Assembly: GCA_050050435.1 (NCBI GenBank)
Contig: JASFUE010000223.1
Location: 1-5,562, forward strand
DNA length: 5,562 bases
From: SG8-40 sp050050435
Lineage (GTDB): Bacteria; Pseudomonadota; Gammaproteobacteria; Burkholderiales; Eutrophovitaceae
Direction of reading: 5' to 3'
How positions within the stretch are numbered: the stretch's first letter is position 1; each line of letters begins with the position of its first letter. The notes beneath the pieces are model-generated. The model did no database searches and was not told the origin of the DNA. It saw only the letters and a list, made by a program, of their open reading frames with translations. Below are positions 1 to 5,562 of this stretch, piece after piece. A program made the position numbers and the translations under genes.

Positions 1-580
1 ATGTCTGGTAAACCTTTCCCTGCACACTCGGAAAAAAAGGCGCACTGCCCCGAGTATCGCTCGCATGCTCCAGTGCGGCGGCGTCATATGCCGCCAGACT
101 GAAAGCATTGGCCTGCCAGCCGGCGGCACCGGCAGTACGGGCCGGCACGCCGAAAATGCGCTCGAACTCGCCTCTGGCGCGGGCGAACTCGGCCGCAACC
201 TGATCGCTGTTCATTGATGCGAGCCCGTCCTGCCAGCGCACGTGGTCGTAACAATGGATGCCAACCTCGTGACCGGCATCACGCACGGAACGCATCAACC
301 CGGCATGGCGGCGGCCGATGTGAGGACCTGGCCAGAGCACGCCGTTGAGCAAGGTTCGCAGCCCGTAGGTCGAGACAACACTGGTGCGCGCAACCTTGCC
401 AAAGAACCCGCGGCGAAAAATGCGCCGGATTGCGCGCCCGGTATTGTCCGGGCCTACCGAGAACAGAAACGTGGCCCTGATATCCAGTTCGTTTAACAGT
501 TCGAGCAGAGCGGGTACCCCGATACGCGTGCCGCGCTCGGTATCAACGTCGACCTTGATTGCCAGCAAGCGATCAGCCAT
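1..580 (-). CDS. arnD: 4-deoxy-4-formamido-L-arabinose-phosphoundecaprenol deformylase ArnD (partial, C-terminus missing)
   Basis: ArnD removes the formyl group from undecaprenyl-phosphate-L-Ara4-formyl-N at the cytoplasmic face of the inner membrane, which makes the ArnC step irreversible. The 193 codons visible here run open to the window edge. E. coli ArnD, as I recall it, is about 296 residues, so roughly a third is missing. Seen: the N-terminal strand IKVDVDTERGTR (residues 8-19, with D11 and D13) typical of ArnD and of the polysaccharide deacetylase (NodB) fold; SVGPDN (41-46); HEVGIHCYDHVRWQ (104-117, containing H109, D112 and H113), the second deacetylase motif; AAGW (152-155); and DTRGSAPFFP (175-184). 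All match ArnD rather than generic deacetylases. The ATG at 580 is the only good start; an AGGG at 594-597 lies 13 nt upstream, a weak and distant ribosome site, so translation may depend on coupling with the decarboxylase gene ending 15 nt upstream. That gene's TAG stop is in the same frame. Confidence 0.95.
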   Translation of the reverse strand, partial: MADRLLAIKVDVDTERGTRIGVPALLELLNELDIRATFLFSVGPDNTGRAIRRIFRRGFFGKVARTSVVSTYGLRTLLNGVLWPGPHIGRRHAGLMRSVRDAGHEVGIHCYDHVRWQDGLASMNSDQVAAEFARARGEFERIFGVPARTAGAAGWQANAFSLAAYDAAALEHASDTRGSAPFFPSVQGKVYQT

Positions 581-595
581 CGCAATGAACGTGCC

Positions 596-1636
596 CTAGC
601 TTGCCAGTTCTCCGGCCGGACGTCCGAGGTGGTAATCGAGCGTCTTGCGCAAGGCCGTTTCCAGATCGGTGGTTGGACGCCATCCCAGATATTTCTGTGC
701 GTTTCGCACCGATGGCACCCGCATTTGCACGTCCTGATATCCCTTGCCATAGTATTGGCCTGAACTCACGTCGACGAGCCGGACTTTTTCCGCTGCAGCG
801 GCATATTCCGGGTAGCTCTTGACCAGCGTCAGCAGCATGGTCGCCAGATCGCGCACCGAAACGTTGTTTTCTGGATTGCCGATATTGAAAATTCGCCCAT
901 CGGCACAGCCATCCCGGTTCTCGATAATGCGCATCAGCGCGTCGACGCCATCCTCGATGTAGGTAAAACTGCGCTGCTGCGAACCGCCATCGACAAGCGA
1001 AATGTCCTGGCCGCGGACGATGTTGCCGATAAATTGCGTGAGCACCCGGGAACTGCCTTCCTTCGGCTCGAGAATGTTGTCCAGCTTCGGCCCGATCCAG
1101 TTGAACGGACGAAACAGGGTGAAACGCAAGTCTGCTTGCTGACCGTAAGCGTAGATCACCCGGTCGAGCAGTTGTTTGGAACACGAATAGATCCAGCGCT
1201 GCTTTTCGATGGGTCCCAGCACGAGATTGCTGTTGTCCTCGTCGAACTCGCTGTCGGTGCTCATGCCGTAGACCTCGGAGGTCGAGGGAAACACCACGCG
1301 TTTTCGATATCGAACGCACTTGCGCACGATGTCGAGATTGGCTTCGAAGTCGAGTTCGAAAACCCGCAGCGGGTCCTGCACATAGGTTGCCGGTGTTGCA
1401 ATCGCCACCAGCGGAAGCACCACGTCGCACTTGCTGACGTGATATTCGATCCATTCGCGGTTGATCCGGATGTCACCTTCGACGTAGTGGAAACGCGGGT
1501 TGGACACGACTTCATCGATCTTGTCCTGGCCGATATCCATGCCAAAGACGTCCCAGTCCGTGTCACGGAGGATACGTTCGGTCAGGCTGCTGCCGATAAA
1601 ACCGTTCACGCCGAGAATCAGTACCTTCAATGCCAT
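596..1636 (-). CDS. arnA: UDP-glucuronate 4-dehydrogenase/decarboxylase, stand-alone C-terminal half of ArnA
   Basis: This enzyme oxidises C4 of UDP-glucuronate with NAD+ and decarboxylates it to UDP-4-keto-pentose, the first committed step of L-Ara4N synthesis in the cytoplasm. It is a 346-residue extended short-chain dehydrogenase (Rossmann fold). Seen: glycine-rich NAD motif GVNGFIG (9-15); STSEVYG (118-124) with S120 and E121; YxxxK catalytic pair Y150 and K154 in YSCSKQLLDRV; FRPFNWIGPKLD (175-186) with N179; and GKGYQDVQMRVPSVRNA (297-313) with R306. With a constant offset of 313 these fall on E. coli ArnA S433, E434, Y463, K467, N492 and R619. The E434 and R619 equivalents are the signature of decarboxylation, and they separate this from plain epimerases. 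In E. coli the domain is fused to the formyltransferase; here it has its own ATG with GGAG at 1641-1644, and starts 25 nt after the formyltransferase stop, in a different frame. The segment 213-222 (SLVDGGSQQR) departs from the E. coli substrate loop. Confidence 0.95.
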   Translation of the reverse strand: MALKVLILGVNGFIGSSLTERILRDTDWDVFGMDIGQDKIDEVVSNPRFHYVEGDIRINREWIEYHVSKCDVVLPLVAIATPATYVQDPLRVFELDFEANLDIVRKCVRYRKRVVFPSTSEVYGMSTDSEFDEDNSNLVLGPIEKQRWIYSCSKQLLDRVIYAYGQQADLRFTLFRPFNWIGPKLDNILEPKEGSSRVLTQFIGNIVRGQDISLVDGGSQQRSFTYIEDGVDALMRIIENRDGCADGRIFNIGNPENNVSVRDLATMLLTLVKSYPEYAAAAEKVRLVDVSSGQYYGKGYQDVQMRVPSVRNAQKYLGWRPTTDLETALRKTLDYHLGRPAGELAS

Positions 1637-1640
1637 TTCA

Positions 1641-1644
1641 CTCC
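1641..1644 (-). promoter_or_regulatory. Shine-Dalgarno for the stand-alone decarboxylase
   Basis: GGAG lies 4 nt before the ATG at 1636, in the 25-nt gap after the formyltransferase stop. It shows that the second half of the split ArnA has its own translation start and is not a fragment left behind by a frameshift. Confidence 0.6.
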
Positions 1645-1661
1645 ATCCATTTGGTTGTTTG

Positions 1662-2591
1662 TCAGTCGGCAGTCATTCCCGTGCGCAAACCGTGGCTGTC
1701 GTCCTGGTGCGCCCGCGCTTCGTCCTGCCATTGCCAATCGCTAACCTGTAAACAGCCGTCACTCGCGGCGATGCGCAAAGGCGACACGCTAACGACCTCA
1801 CCGGGCGCAGCCGCAGCACAATCAACCGGCCTGGCCCACCAGATAAAAAAACGGCGCGAACCGAATTCGGTAAAGGCGCCCGGATACGGATGCGTTACCG
1901 CGCGAATCAGGTTGAAGATGTCGCGCGCACTCCTGTGCCAGTCGATCCGTCCATCACTGGCACTGCGTCCGGAGAAATATTCCGCCTGACTCTCGTCTTG
2001 CCGCCGCCGTGGGGCCCGCCCCGCCAACAGGTTTTCGAGCTGACGTTCGAGAACGATGCATGCAGCATTCGTCACCCCGCCAAAGACTTCACGGGCCGTG
2101 TCCTCCGGGCCGATGTCAACCGCTTGCTGATCGACAATGTCGCCGGCATCGGCCCGCTTGACCATGACATGCAGTGTCGCACCGGTTTGCGTCTCGCCAT
2201 GCACGACAGCCCAGTTCACAGGTGCCCGGCCACGGTATCTCGGCAGCAGCGAGCCATGCATGTTGTATGCACCGAGCGGCGCCAGCGCCAGTATGTCCTC
2301 GTTGATCATGTTCCGGTAATAGAACGAAAAGATCAGGTCCGGGCGCAGCGCGCGAATCCGATCAATCCATTCAGTGGTGTTGACGCTGGCCGGCGTGTAT
2401 AGCGGCAGACCATGCTCTTGGGCAAGCGCACTCACCGAGCGGAACCAGATTTCCTCACCCGGATTGTCTTTATGCGAGAACACCGCCACCACATTGACCC
2501 CGTGGGACAGCAACAGGCGCAGGCATTCGTAACCCACGTCGTGGTAGGCAAATACTACAATGCGTGGACCGGTACTGGACGAATCAGCCAA
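1662..2591 (-). CDS. arnA: UDP-L-Ara4N formyltransferase, stand-alone N-terminal half of ArnA
   Basis: It transfers a formyl group from 10-formyltetrahydrofolate to the 4-amine of UDP-L-Ara4N in the cytoplasm. It is a 309-residue protein of the methionyl-tRNA formyltransferase-like family. Seen: VVFAYHDVG (12-20), HKDNPGE (40-46), IFSFYYRNMI (87-96), then NMHGSLLPRYRGRAPVNW (110-127) and KRADAGDIV (145-153). N110, H112 and D148 match the E. coli ArnA catalytic N102, H104 and D140 with an offset of 8. YFSGRSASDGRIDWH (residues about 205-219) and HPYPGAF belong to the C-terminal subdomain of the same half. The protein ends at the point where E. coli ArnA has its linker to the decarboxylase. The start is a TTG at 2591 that overlaps the arnC stop by 8 nt; AAAGG at 2600-2604 sits 8 nt upstream. 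I see no in-frame ATG before the conserved core, and a start further in would remove VVFAYHD. Confidence 0.94.
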   Translation of the reverse strand: MADSSSTGPRIVVFAYHDVGYECLRLLLSHGVNVVAVFSHKDNPGEEIWFRSVSALAQEHGLPLYTPASVNTTEWIDRIRALRPDLIFSFYYRNMINEDILALAPLGAYNMHGSLLPRYRGRAPVNWAVVHGETQTGATLHVMVKRADAGDIVDQQAVDIGPEDTAREVFGGVTNAACIVLERQLENLLAGRAPRRRQDESQAEYFSGRSASDGRIDWHRSARDIFNLIRAVTHPYPGAFTEFGSRRFFIWWARPVDCAAAAPGEVVSVSPLRIAASDGCLQVSDWQWQDEARAHQDDSHGLRTGMTAD

Positions 2592-3567
2592 TACTCGCGC
2601 CTTTGGGCAACTCGGTCGGCACGTCGTCGACCTCCTCGATTACCTCGCGAATGATATAGCGGGGCCGATGACGCACCTCAAGATAAATTCGACCGATATA
2701 TTCACCCACAAGTCCCAGCCCGAAGATGGCGACGCCGAGAAGGAAATACAGGATGCCGAACAGGGTGAATACGCCTTCGACTTCCGGTCCGAGGATGAGC
2801 CGGCGCAGCATCAGGTAGATGACCAACAGTCCCGACAACGCTGATACGAGAATCCCGAACAAAGTGAACAGTTGCAGGGGAACCAGCGAAAATCCCGTCA
2901 TCAGGTCGAAGTTCAGTCGAATCAGGTCATAGAGACGGTATTTCGAATCACCAGCTGCACGTGCGGCATGCTCGACCTCAACTTCCGTCGGGTTTCTGGC
3001 ATAGCTCAACGCCAGCGCCGGAATGAAAGTCGAGCTCTCACCGCTGGCCGCAATGGTTTCAACGATATTGCGCCGATAGGCTCGCAACATACAGCCCTGG
3101 TCGCGCATACGAATGTGAGTCGTGCGCTCACGCACGAAATTGATCACACGCGATGCATAGCGGCGGAACGGATTGTCTTGCCGGTTCTTGCGATAGCCGC
3201 CAACGACGTCGTAGCCATCGTCAATGGAGGCAAGCAGTTTGGGTATTTCCTCTGGCGGGTTTTGCAAGTCGGCATCCAGCGTCACGACGACCTCGCCGCG
3301 AACGCGCTCGAACGCCGCCATGATCGCCATGTGCTGGCCGAAATTGCCATTGAAATCGATGACCCGGATCTTCTCGGGATAGCGTTGGTGCATATTCCGC
3401 AGAATCGAGTACGAGTCATCACTCGAACCGTCATTGGTGAAGATGATTTCGTAGGGACGGCCGATTCCGTCAAGCACATTTATCAGTCTCGAGCACAGAT
3501 CGGAAAGATTTTCCGCCTCATTGAAGACGGGGATAACAACACTCAGATACGGTTTCGGCACCTTCAT
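2584..3567 (-). CDS. arnC: Undecaprenyl-phosphate 4-deoxy-4-formamido-L-arabinose transferase ArnC
   Basis: ArnC transfers L-Ara4-formyl-N from UDP to undecaprenyl phosphate on the inner leaflet of the inner membrane. It is 327 residues, close to the E. coli length (about 322 from memory). Seen: an N-terminal GT2 GT-A domain with SVVIPVFNEAENL (9-21), NDGSSD (45-50), NFGQHMAIMAAF (75-86), the metal- and nucleotide-binding segment DADLQNPPEEIP (98-109), GYDVVGGYRKNRQD (118-131), GCMLRAYRR (158-166) and STFIPALA (179-186). Two C-terminal membrane helices follow at about 228-254 and 265-287, then GEYIGRIYLEVRHRPRY (288-304), a strong ArnC/dolichol-phosphate-mannose-synthase-like ending. The RNRQD and GCMLRAYRR segments make ArnC likelier than other polyprenyl glycosyltransferases. 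Its ATG overlaps the arnB stop as ATGA (4 nt), with GGAAGG at 3570-3575 just upstream. Its own stop overlaps the formyltransferase start. Confidence 0.95.
   Translation of the reverse strand: MKVPKPYLSVVIPVFNEAENLSDLCSRLINVLDGIGRPYEIIFTNDGSSDDSYSILRNMHQRYPEKIRVIDFNGNFGQHMAIMAAFERVRGEVVVTLDADLQNPPEEIPKLLASIDDGYDVVGGYRKNRQDNPFRRYASRVINFVRERTTHIRMRDQGCMLRAYRRNIVETIAASGESSTFIPALALSYARNPTEVEVEHAARAAGDSKYRLYDLIRLNFDLMTGFSLVPLQLFTLFGILVSALSGLLVIYLMLRRLILGPEVEGVFTLFGILYFLLGVAIFGLGLVGEYIGRIYLEVRHRPRYIIREVIEEVDDVPTELPKGASIG
2600..2604 (-). promoter_or_regulatory. Shine-Dalgarno supporting the TTG start of the formyltransferase
   Basis: AAAGG lies 8 nt before the TTG at 2591, within the last codons of arnC. 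It decides the start: there is no in-frame ATG nearby, and the protein aligns with ArnA from residue 10 onward. Confidence 0.55.
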
Positions 3568-4721
3568 TTCCTTCCAAACAGTTTGCTCATCGCGTCGATG
3601 ACCCGGCCCTGGTCGTCATCGCTCATTTCCGGGAACAGTGGCAGGCTGACGATGCGATCCGAGATTAACTCCGCACGCGGGAACTGGCCGGCGCGGAATC
3701 CGAAGCGATCGCGGTAGTAGGGATACAGATGCGCAGCACGGTAATGCAGCCCGGTACCAATATTGCGCGCCTTCATTTCGCTCATGAAGCCATCGCGATC
3801 CATGCCTGCATGATCCGGATCAATCAGCGGCGCGAACAGATGCCATGCGTGGCGATGCGCATACGGCACCGCCGAAGGCAATGTCCACTGCGGCCACTCG
3901 TGCAGCAATTCAAGATAACGGCTGGCAAGTTCCGTCCGGCGCTCGATGAATCCGTCCAGCATGGGCAACTGGTGAAGACCGATTGCGGCCTGGATATCCA
4001 TCATGTTGTATTTGAAACCCGGCATCACGATTTCATAGTGCTGACTGCCCTTCTTGCCGAACCGGTCCCAGGCCTCGCGATCCATGCCGTGAAAGCGAAG
4101 CAGCGCAATCTGCGAGGCCAGTTCCGCATCGCGCGTCGCCACCGCCCCACCTTCGCCGGTGGTGATGTTCTTGTTGGGATGAAAACTGAAGACCTGGGTG
4201 TCTCCAAATCCACCGATGCGACGGCCTTTGTACTCGGCCCCGATTGCGTGGGCGGCATCCTCGATCACGCGCAACCCGTGTTTGTCGGCAAGTGCGTACA
4301 GGGGATCGAGATCAACCGGCAGGCCGGCAAAATGAACCGGAACAATGGCGCGGGTGCGTGCCGATAGCACGCCTTCGAGCTGAGTGACATCGATGTTGTA
4401 GCTGTGAGGTTCGACGTCAACCAGCACCGGTGTGCCGCCCGCCAGCACAATGGTGTTGAGCGTTGCCGCGAACGTCATCGGCGTCGTAATGACTTCGTCG
4501 CCCGGCTTCAGTTCCAGCGCCAGCAGCGCGAGGTGCAGTCCGGCAGTCGCCGAAGACAACGCCAGCACCCGAGGCGCTCCCAGATAGGACTGTAGAGCCT
4601 CTTCAAACTTCTTTGTTCGTGGACCGGTCGTGATCCAGCCCGATTCAAGGCAGGCGACGACTTCGTCGATTGCGTCCCGGTTAATCGCCGGGCGGGAGAA
4701 TGGCAGAAAAGGTTCGTCCAT
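3564..4721 (-). CDS. arnB: UDP-4-amino-4-deoxy-L-arabinose--oxoglutarate aminotransferase ArnB
   Basis: ArnB is a pyridoxal-phosphate enzyme that transaminates UDP-4-keto-pentose with glutamate to give UDP-L-Ara4N in the cytoplasm. At 385 residues it has the family length and belongs to the DegT/DnrJ/EryC1/StrS sugar aminotransferases. Seen: FLPFSRPAI (5-13) at the N-terminus; ESGWITTGP (26-34); SSATAGLHLALLAL (56-69), the phosphate-binding region; GDEVITTPMTFAATLN (74-89); VHFAGLPVDLD (129-139); EDAAHAIGAEYKG (154-166) with D155 expected to contact the cofactor ring nitrogen; FSFHPNKNITTGEGG (178-192) with K184 as the expected Schiff-base lysine; and IGTGLHYRAAHLYPYYRDRF, characteristic of ArnB, near the C-terminus. 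FSRPA and GLHYRAAH favour ArnB over other members of this broad family, and the neighbours settle it. The ATG lies 20 nt after the flippase gene stop; the ribosome site is weak (ACGAG ending 7 nt upstream). The stop overlaps arnC by 4 nt. Confidence 0.95.
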   Translation of the reverse strand: MDEPFLPFSRPAINRDAIDEVVACLESGWITTGPRTKKFEEALQSYLGAPRVLALSSATAGLHLALLALELKPGDEVITTPMTFAATLNTIVLAGGTPVLVDVEPHSYNIDVTQLEGVLSARTRAIVPVHFAGLPVDLDPLYALADKHGLRVIEDAAHAIGAEYKGRRIGGFGDTQVFSFHPNKNITTGEGGAVATRDAELASQIALLRFHGMDREAWDRFGKKGSQHYEIVMPGFKYNMMDIQAAIGLHQLPMLDGFIERRTELASRYLELLHEWPQWTLPSAVPYAHRHAWHLFAPLIDPDHAGMDRDGFMSEMKARNIGTGLHYRAAHLYPYYRDRFGFRAGQFPRAELISDRIVSLPLFPEMSDDDQGRVIDAMSKLFGRK

Positions 4722-4741
4722 CGCTTGGCTCGTTGAATTCT

Positions 4742-5107
4742 CTAACTGCGCGAGATCAGATAGACGCCAACGGTAATCACGAGAATGCCGCTGACGCGAG
4801 TCAGCGAAAGATCCTCGCCGAACAGGTAATAGGCGGCGATCGCGTTTACGATGTAGCCGACACTGAGCATCGGATAGGCGAAACTCACATCCACACGCGA
4901 TAGCACCAGCAACCAGACAACAACACTGACAACGTAGCTGAACAAACCAGCGAGCACGAACGGATTGGCAGCGACCTGCATCCCCACCGGAGCCAGGTTG
5001 GCCCAGACAAAATCAAAATGATTTATACGGCGCATGCCCTCCTTGAGAAGCAACTGGGCTCCTGCGTTTAGCAGCACGCCCAGCAGAATCAGTGGCAGGT
5101 AATTCAT
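4742..5107 (-). CDS. Small four-helix SMR/EamA-type protein, probable undecaprenyl-phosphate-L-Ara4N flippase subunit (ArnE/ArnF-like)
   Basis: The likely role is moving undecaprenyl-phosphate-L-Ara4N from the cytoplasmic to the periplasmic leaflet of the inner membrane, so that ArnT can use it. The 121 residues form four predicted helices at about 4-20, 49-70, 75-96 and 103-119, the layout of small multidrug resistance proteins. WLLVLSRVDVSFAYPMLSVG (65-84) closely resembles the E. coli ArnE segment with WLLVL and AYPMLS. Residue 14, where EmrE has its essential glutamate, is asparagine in this protein, which argues against a proton-coupled drug exporter. E. coli uses an ArnE-ArnF pair; this protein resembles ArnE most in the AYPMLS region, but it is the only such gene visible, so I leave the symbol blank. 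The ATG overlaps the arnT stop as ATGA (4 nt), and a strong GGAGG precedes it by 7 nt. The function is inferred from family and context. Confidence 0.85.
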   Translation of the reverse strand: MNYLPLILLGVLLNAGAQLLLKEGMRRINHFDFVWANLAPVGMQVAANPFVLAGLFSYVVSVVVWLLVLSRVDVSFAYPMLSVGYIVNAIAAYYLFGEDLSLTRVSGILVITVGVYLISRS

Positions 5108-5562
5108 CGAGTCGCCTCCGCATTGGTAAGCAGCACGTTACGCCGGGTGCGCATGAGTTCGTGCAGTGGTACAGGTGAAATGTCCCTCAAGTGTTCGACG
5201 TTGCGATCCCGCGTGATGATGTAGACAACCTTGCGCTTCAAGCGGGACACAAGCTGCGGCTCCTCTATCATCCAGGCGCTGGTATCTTCCTGTTCGGTGC
5301 CGAACTCGAGTTCGCCCTTCCAACCAACGACGGTAACCGTGTGCCCGAGATAAACCGGCAGGTCCTGGAAATATTCAAGGTAGCTGACTACCTCATCTCC
5401 TGGCTTGGCACGCCGTTCGATTTCCATTGCAAGTGGCTTGACGGTTCTCATTCCGTCAAATTTTTCCAGATTGAGGTCAAATGACAGCACCATCAGCGGT
5501 GTTGCGATCAGCATCGCCACAATGGCGCGCCGGACCTGTCTGCGAAAAACCAGGACGAACGG
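5104..5562 (-). CDS. arnT: C-terminal end of ArnT-type lipid A 4-amino-4-deoxy-L-arabinosyltransferase (partial, N-terminus missing)
   Basis: ArnT transfers L-Ara4N from undecaprenyl phosphate to the lipid A phosphates at the periplasmic face of the inner membrane. Only the last 152 residues are present; the frame is open to the window edge, so the GTG at 5520 is an internal codon and not the start. Seen: one hydrophobic stretch (fragment residues about 13-29, AIVAMLIATPLMVLSF) preceded by a basic segment RRQVRR, then a soluble domain. SYLEYFQDLPVYLGHTV, then VVGWKGELEFGTEQ and the acidic, charged tail match in order the C-terminal soluble domain of ArnT, whose E. coli version has GELKYGLN in the equivalent place. 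The membrane-embedded catalytic region is outside the window, so activity cannot be judged. Another PMT-family (GT39/GT83) glycosyltransferase is possible, but the position next to the flippase and arnB makes ArnT the best call. Confidence 0.8.
   Translation of the reverse strand, partial: PFVLVFRRQVRRAIVAMLIATPLMVLSFDLNLEKFDGMRTVKPLAMEIERRAKPGDEVVSYLEYFQDLPVYLGHTVTVVGWKGELEFGTEQEDTSAWMIEEPQLVSRLKRKVVYIITRDRNVEHLRDISPVPLHELMRTRRNVLLTNAEATR
5115..5119 (-). promoter_or_regulatory. Strong Shine-Dalgarno for the flippase gene
   Basis: GGAGG (read on the minus strand) lies 7 nt before the ATG at 5107, inside the last codons of arnT. It is the best ribosome site in the window. It fixes the flippase start and suggests high independent translation despite the 4-nt overlap with arnT. 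Confidence 0.7.

Larger units (their letters stand above)
596..5562 (-). other. Single co-directional L-Ara4N lipid A modification operon (continues through both window edges)
   Basis: The transcription order is arnT, flippase, arnB, arnC, formyltransferase, decarboxylase, arnD (arnD covers bases 1-580). Junctions are -4, +20, -4, -8, +25 and +15 nt, so the genes are very probably cotranscribed and partly translationally coupled. The main promoter and any PmrA/PhoP-type operator should lie upstream of arnT, beyond base 5562. No rho-independent terminator was seen in the gaps. The operon product would be L-Ara4N-modified lipid A. Confidence 0.85.

Noticed and set aside
573..1454. Minus-strand 293-codon frame overlapping the decarboxylase in another frame
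   Set aside because: It is an Arg/Ala/Gly-rich out-of-frame product with no family motifs; the overlapping frame carries the full set of ArnA catalytic residues.
1637..1661. Possible frameshift or sequencing error that broke a fused ArnA
   Set aside because: The second half has its own ATG and GGAG, the first half ends at the natural linker, and neither half lacks conserved residues, so two intact genes fit better.
1034..1744. Plus-strand open frame of 236 codons opposite the decarboxylase and the formyltransferase end
   Set aside because: It is antisense to the conserved decarboxylase, shows no recognisable motif, and spans an evident gene junction.
2872..3717. Long plus-strand open frame of 281 codons opposite arnC and arnB
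   Set aside because: It lies antisense to two genes with clear family motifs, its product is rich in Arg/His/Gln with no recognisable domain, and it is explained by the codon bias of the minus-strand genes.
3729..4367. Plus-strand 212-codon frame opposite arnB
   Set aside because: It is a shadow of the ArnB coding frame, with no motif or convincing ribosome site.
4742..5107. Multidrug exporter of the EmrE type
   Set aside because: The essential EmrE glutamate is replaced by asparagine, the AYPMLS segment is ArnE-like, and the gene is embedded in an arn operon.
5104..5520. Separate 138-residue gene starting at the GTG at 5520
   Set aside because: The frame stays open upstream to the window edge, the GTG falls inside a hydrophobic segment, and the content matches the C-terminal domain of ArnT.

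Overview
The window is one tightly packed stretch of a lipid A modification operon. All seven recognisable genes lie on the minus strand, so transcription runs from right (base 5562) to left (base 1). Together they encode the pathway that makes 4-amino-4-deoxy-L-arabinose (L-Ara4N), flips its undecaprenyl carrier across the inner membrane and attaches the sugar to lipid A. This is the modification behind polymyxin and cationic-peptide resistance. It implies a Gram-negative host, most likely a gamma- or betaproteobacterium. The DNA looks moderately GC-rich by eye and codon use is uniform, so I cannot name a genus.

In transcription order the layout is: the C-terminal end of arnT (5562-5104, cut by the window edge); a small four-helix arnE/arnF-type flippase subunit (5107-4742); arnB aminotransferase (4721-3564); arnC undecaprenyl-phosphate transferase (3567-2584); a stand-alone formyltransferase equal to the N-terminal half of ArnA (2591-1662); a stand-alone UDP-glucuronate decarboxylase equal to the C-terminal half of ArnA (1636-596); and the N-terminal two thirds of arnD deformylase (580-1, running off the left edge). 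Three of the junctions overlap (4, 4 and 8 nt) and the other three gaps are 15-25 nt. There is therefore no room for an internal terminator or a sizeable promoter, and no stretch over 300 bases lacks a gene.

The pathway reads as follows. The decarboxylase oxidises and decarboxylates UDP-glucuronate to the 4-keto-pentose. ArnB transaminates it to UDP-L-Ara4N. The formyltransferase N-formylates it. ArnC moves the formylated sugar onto undecaprenyl phosphate, ArnD removes the formyl group, the SMR-type protein flips the lipid to the periplasmic face, and ArnT transfers L-Ara4N to lipid A. UDP-glucose dehydrogenase (ugd), which supplies UDP-glucuronate, is not in the window.

This is a known system. 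It differs from the Escherichia coli/Salmonella operon (arnBCADTEF) in three ways: ArnA is split into two genes at its interdomain linker; arnT and the flippase gene precede arnB instead of following arnD; and only one small flippase subunit is visible. I found no mobile element, CRISPR array, RNA gene or undescribed system.
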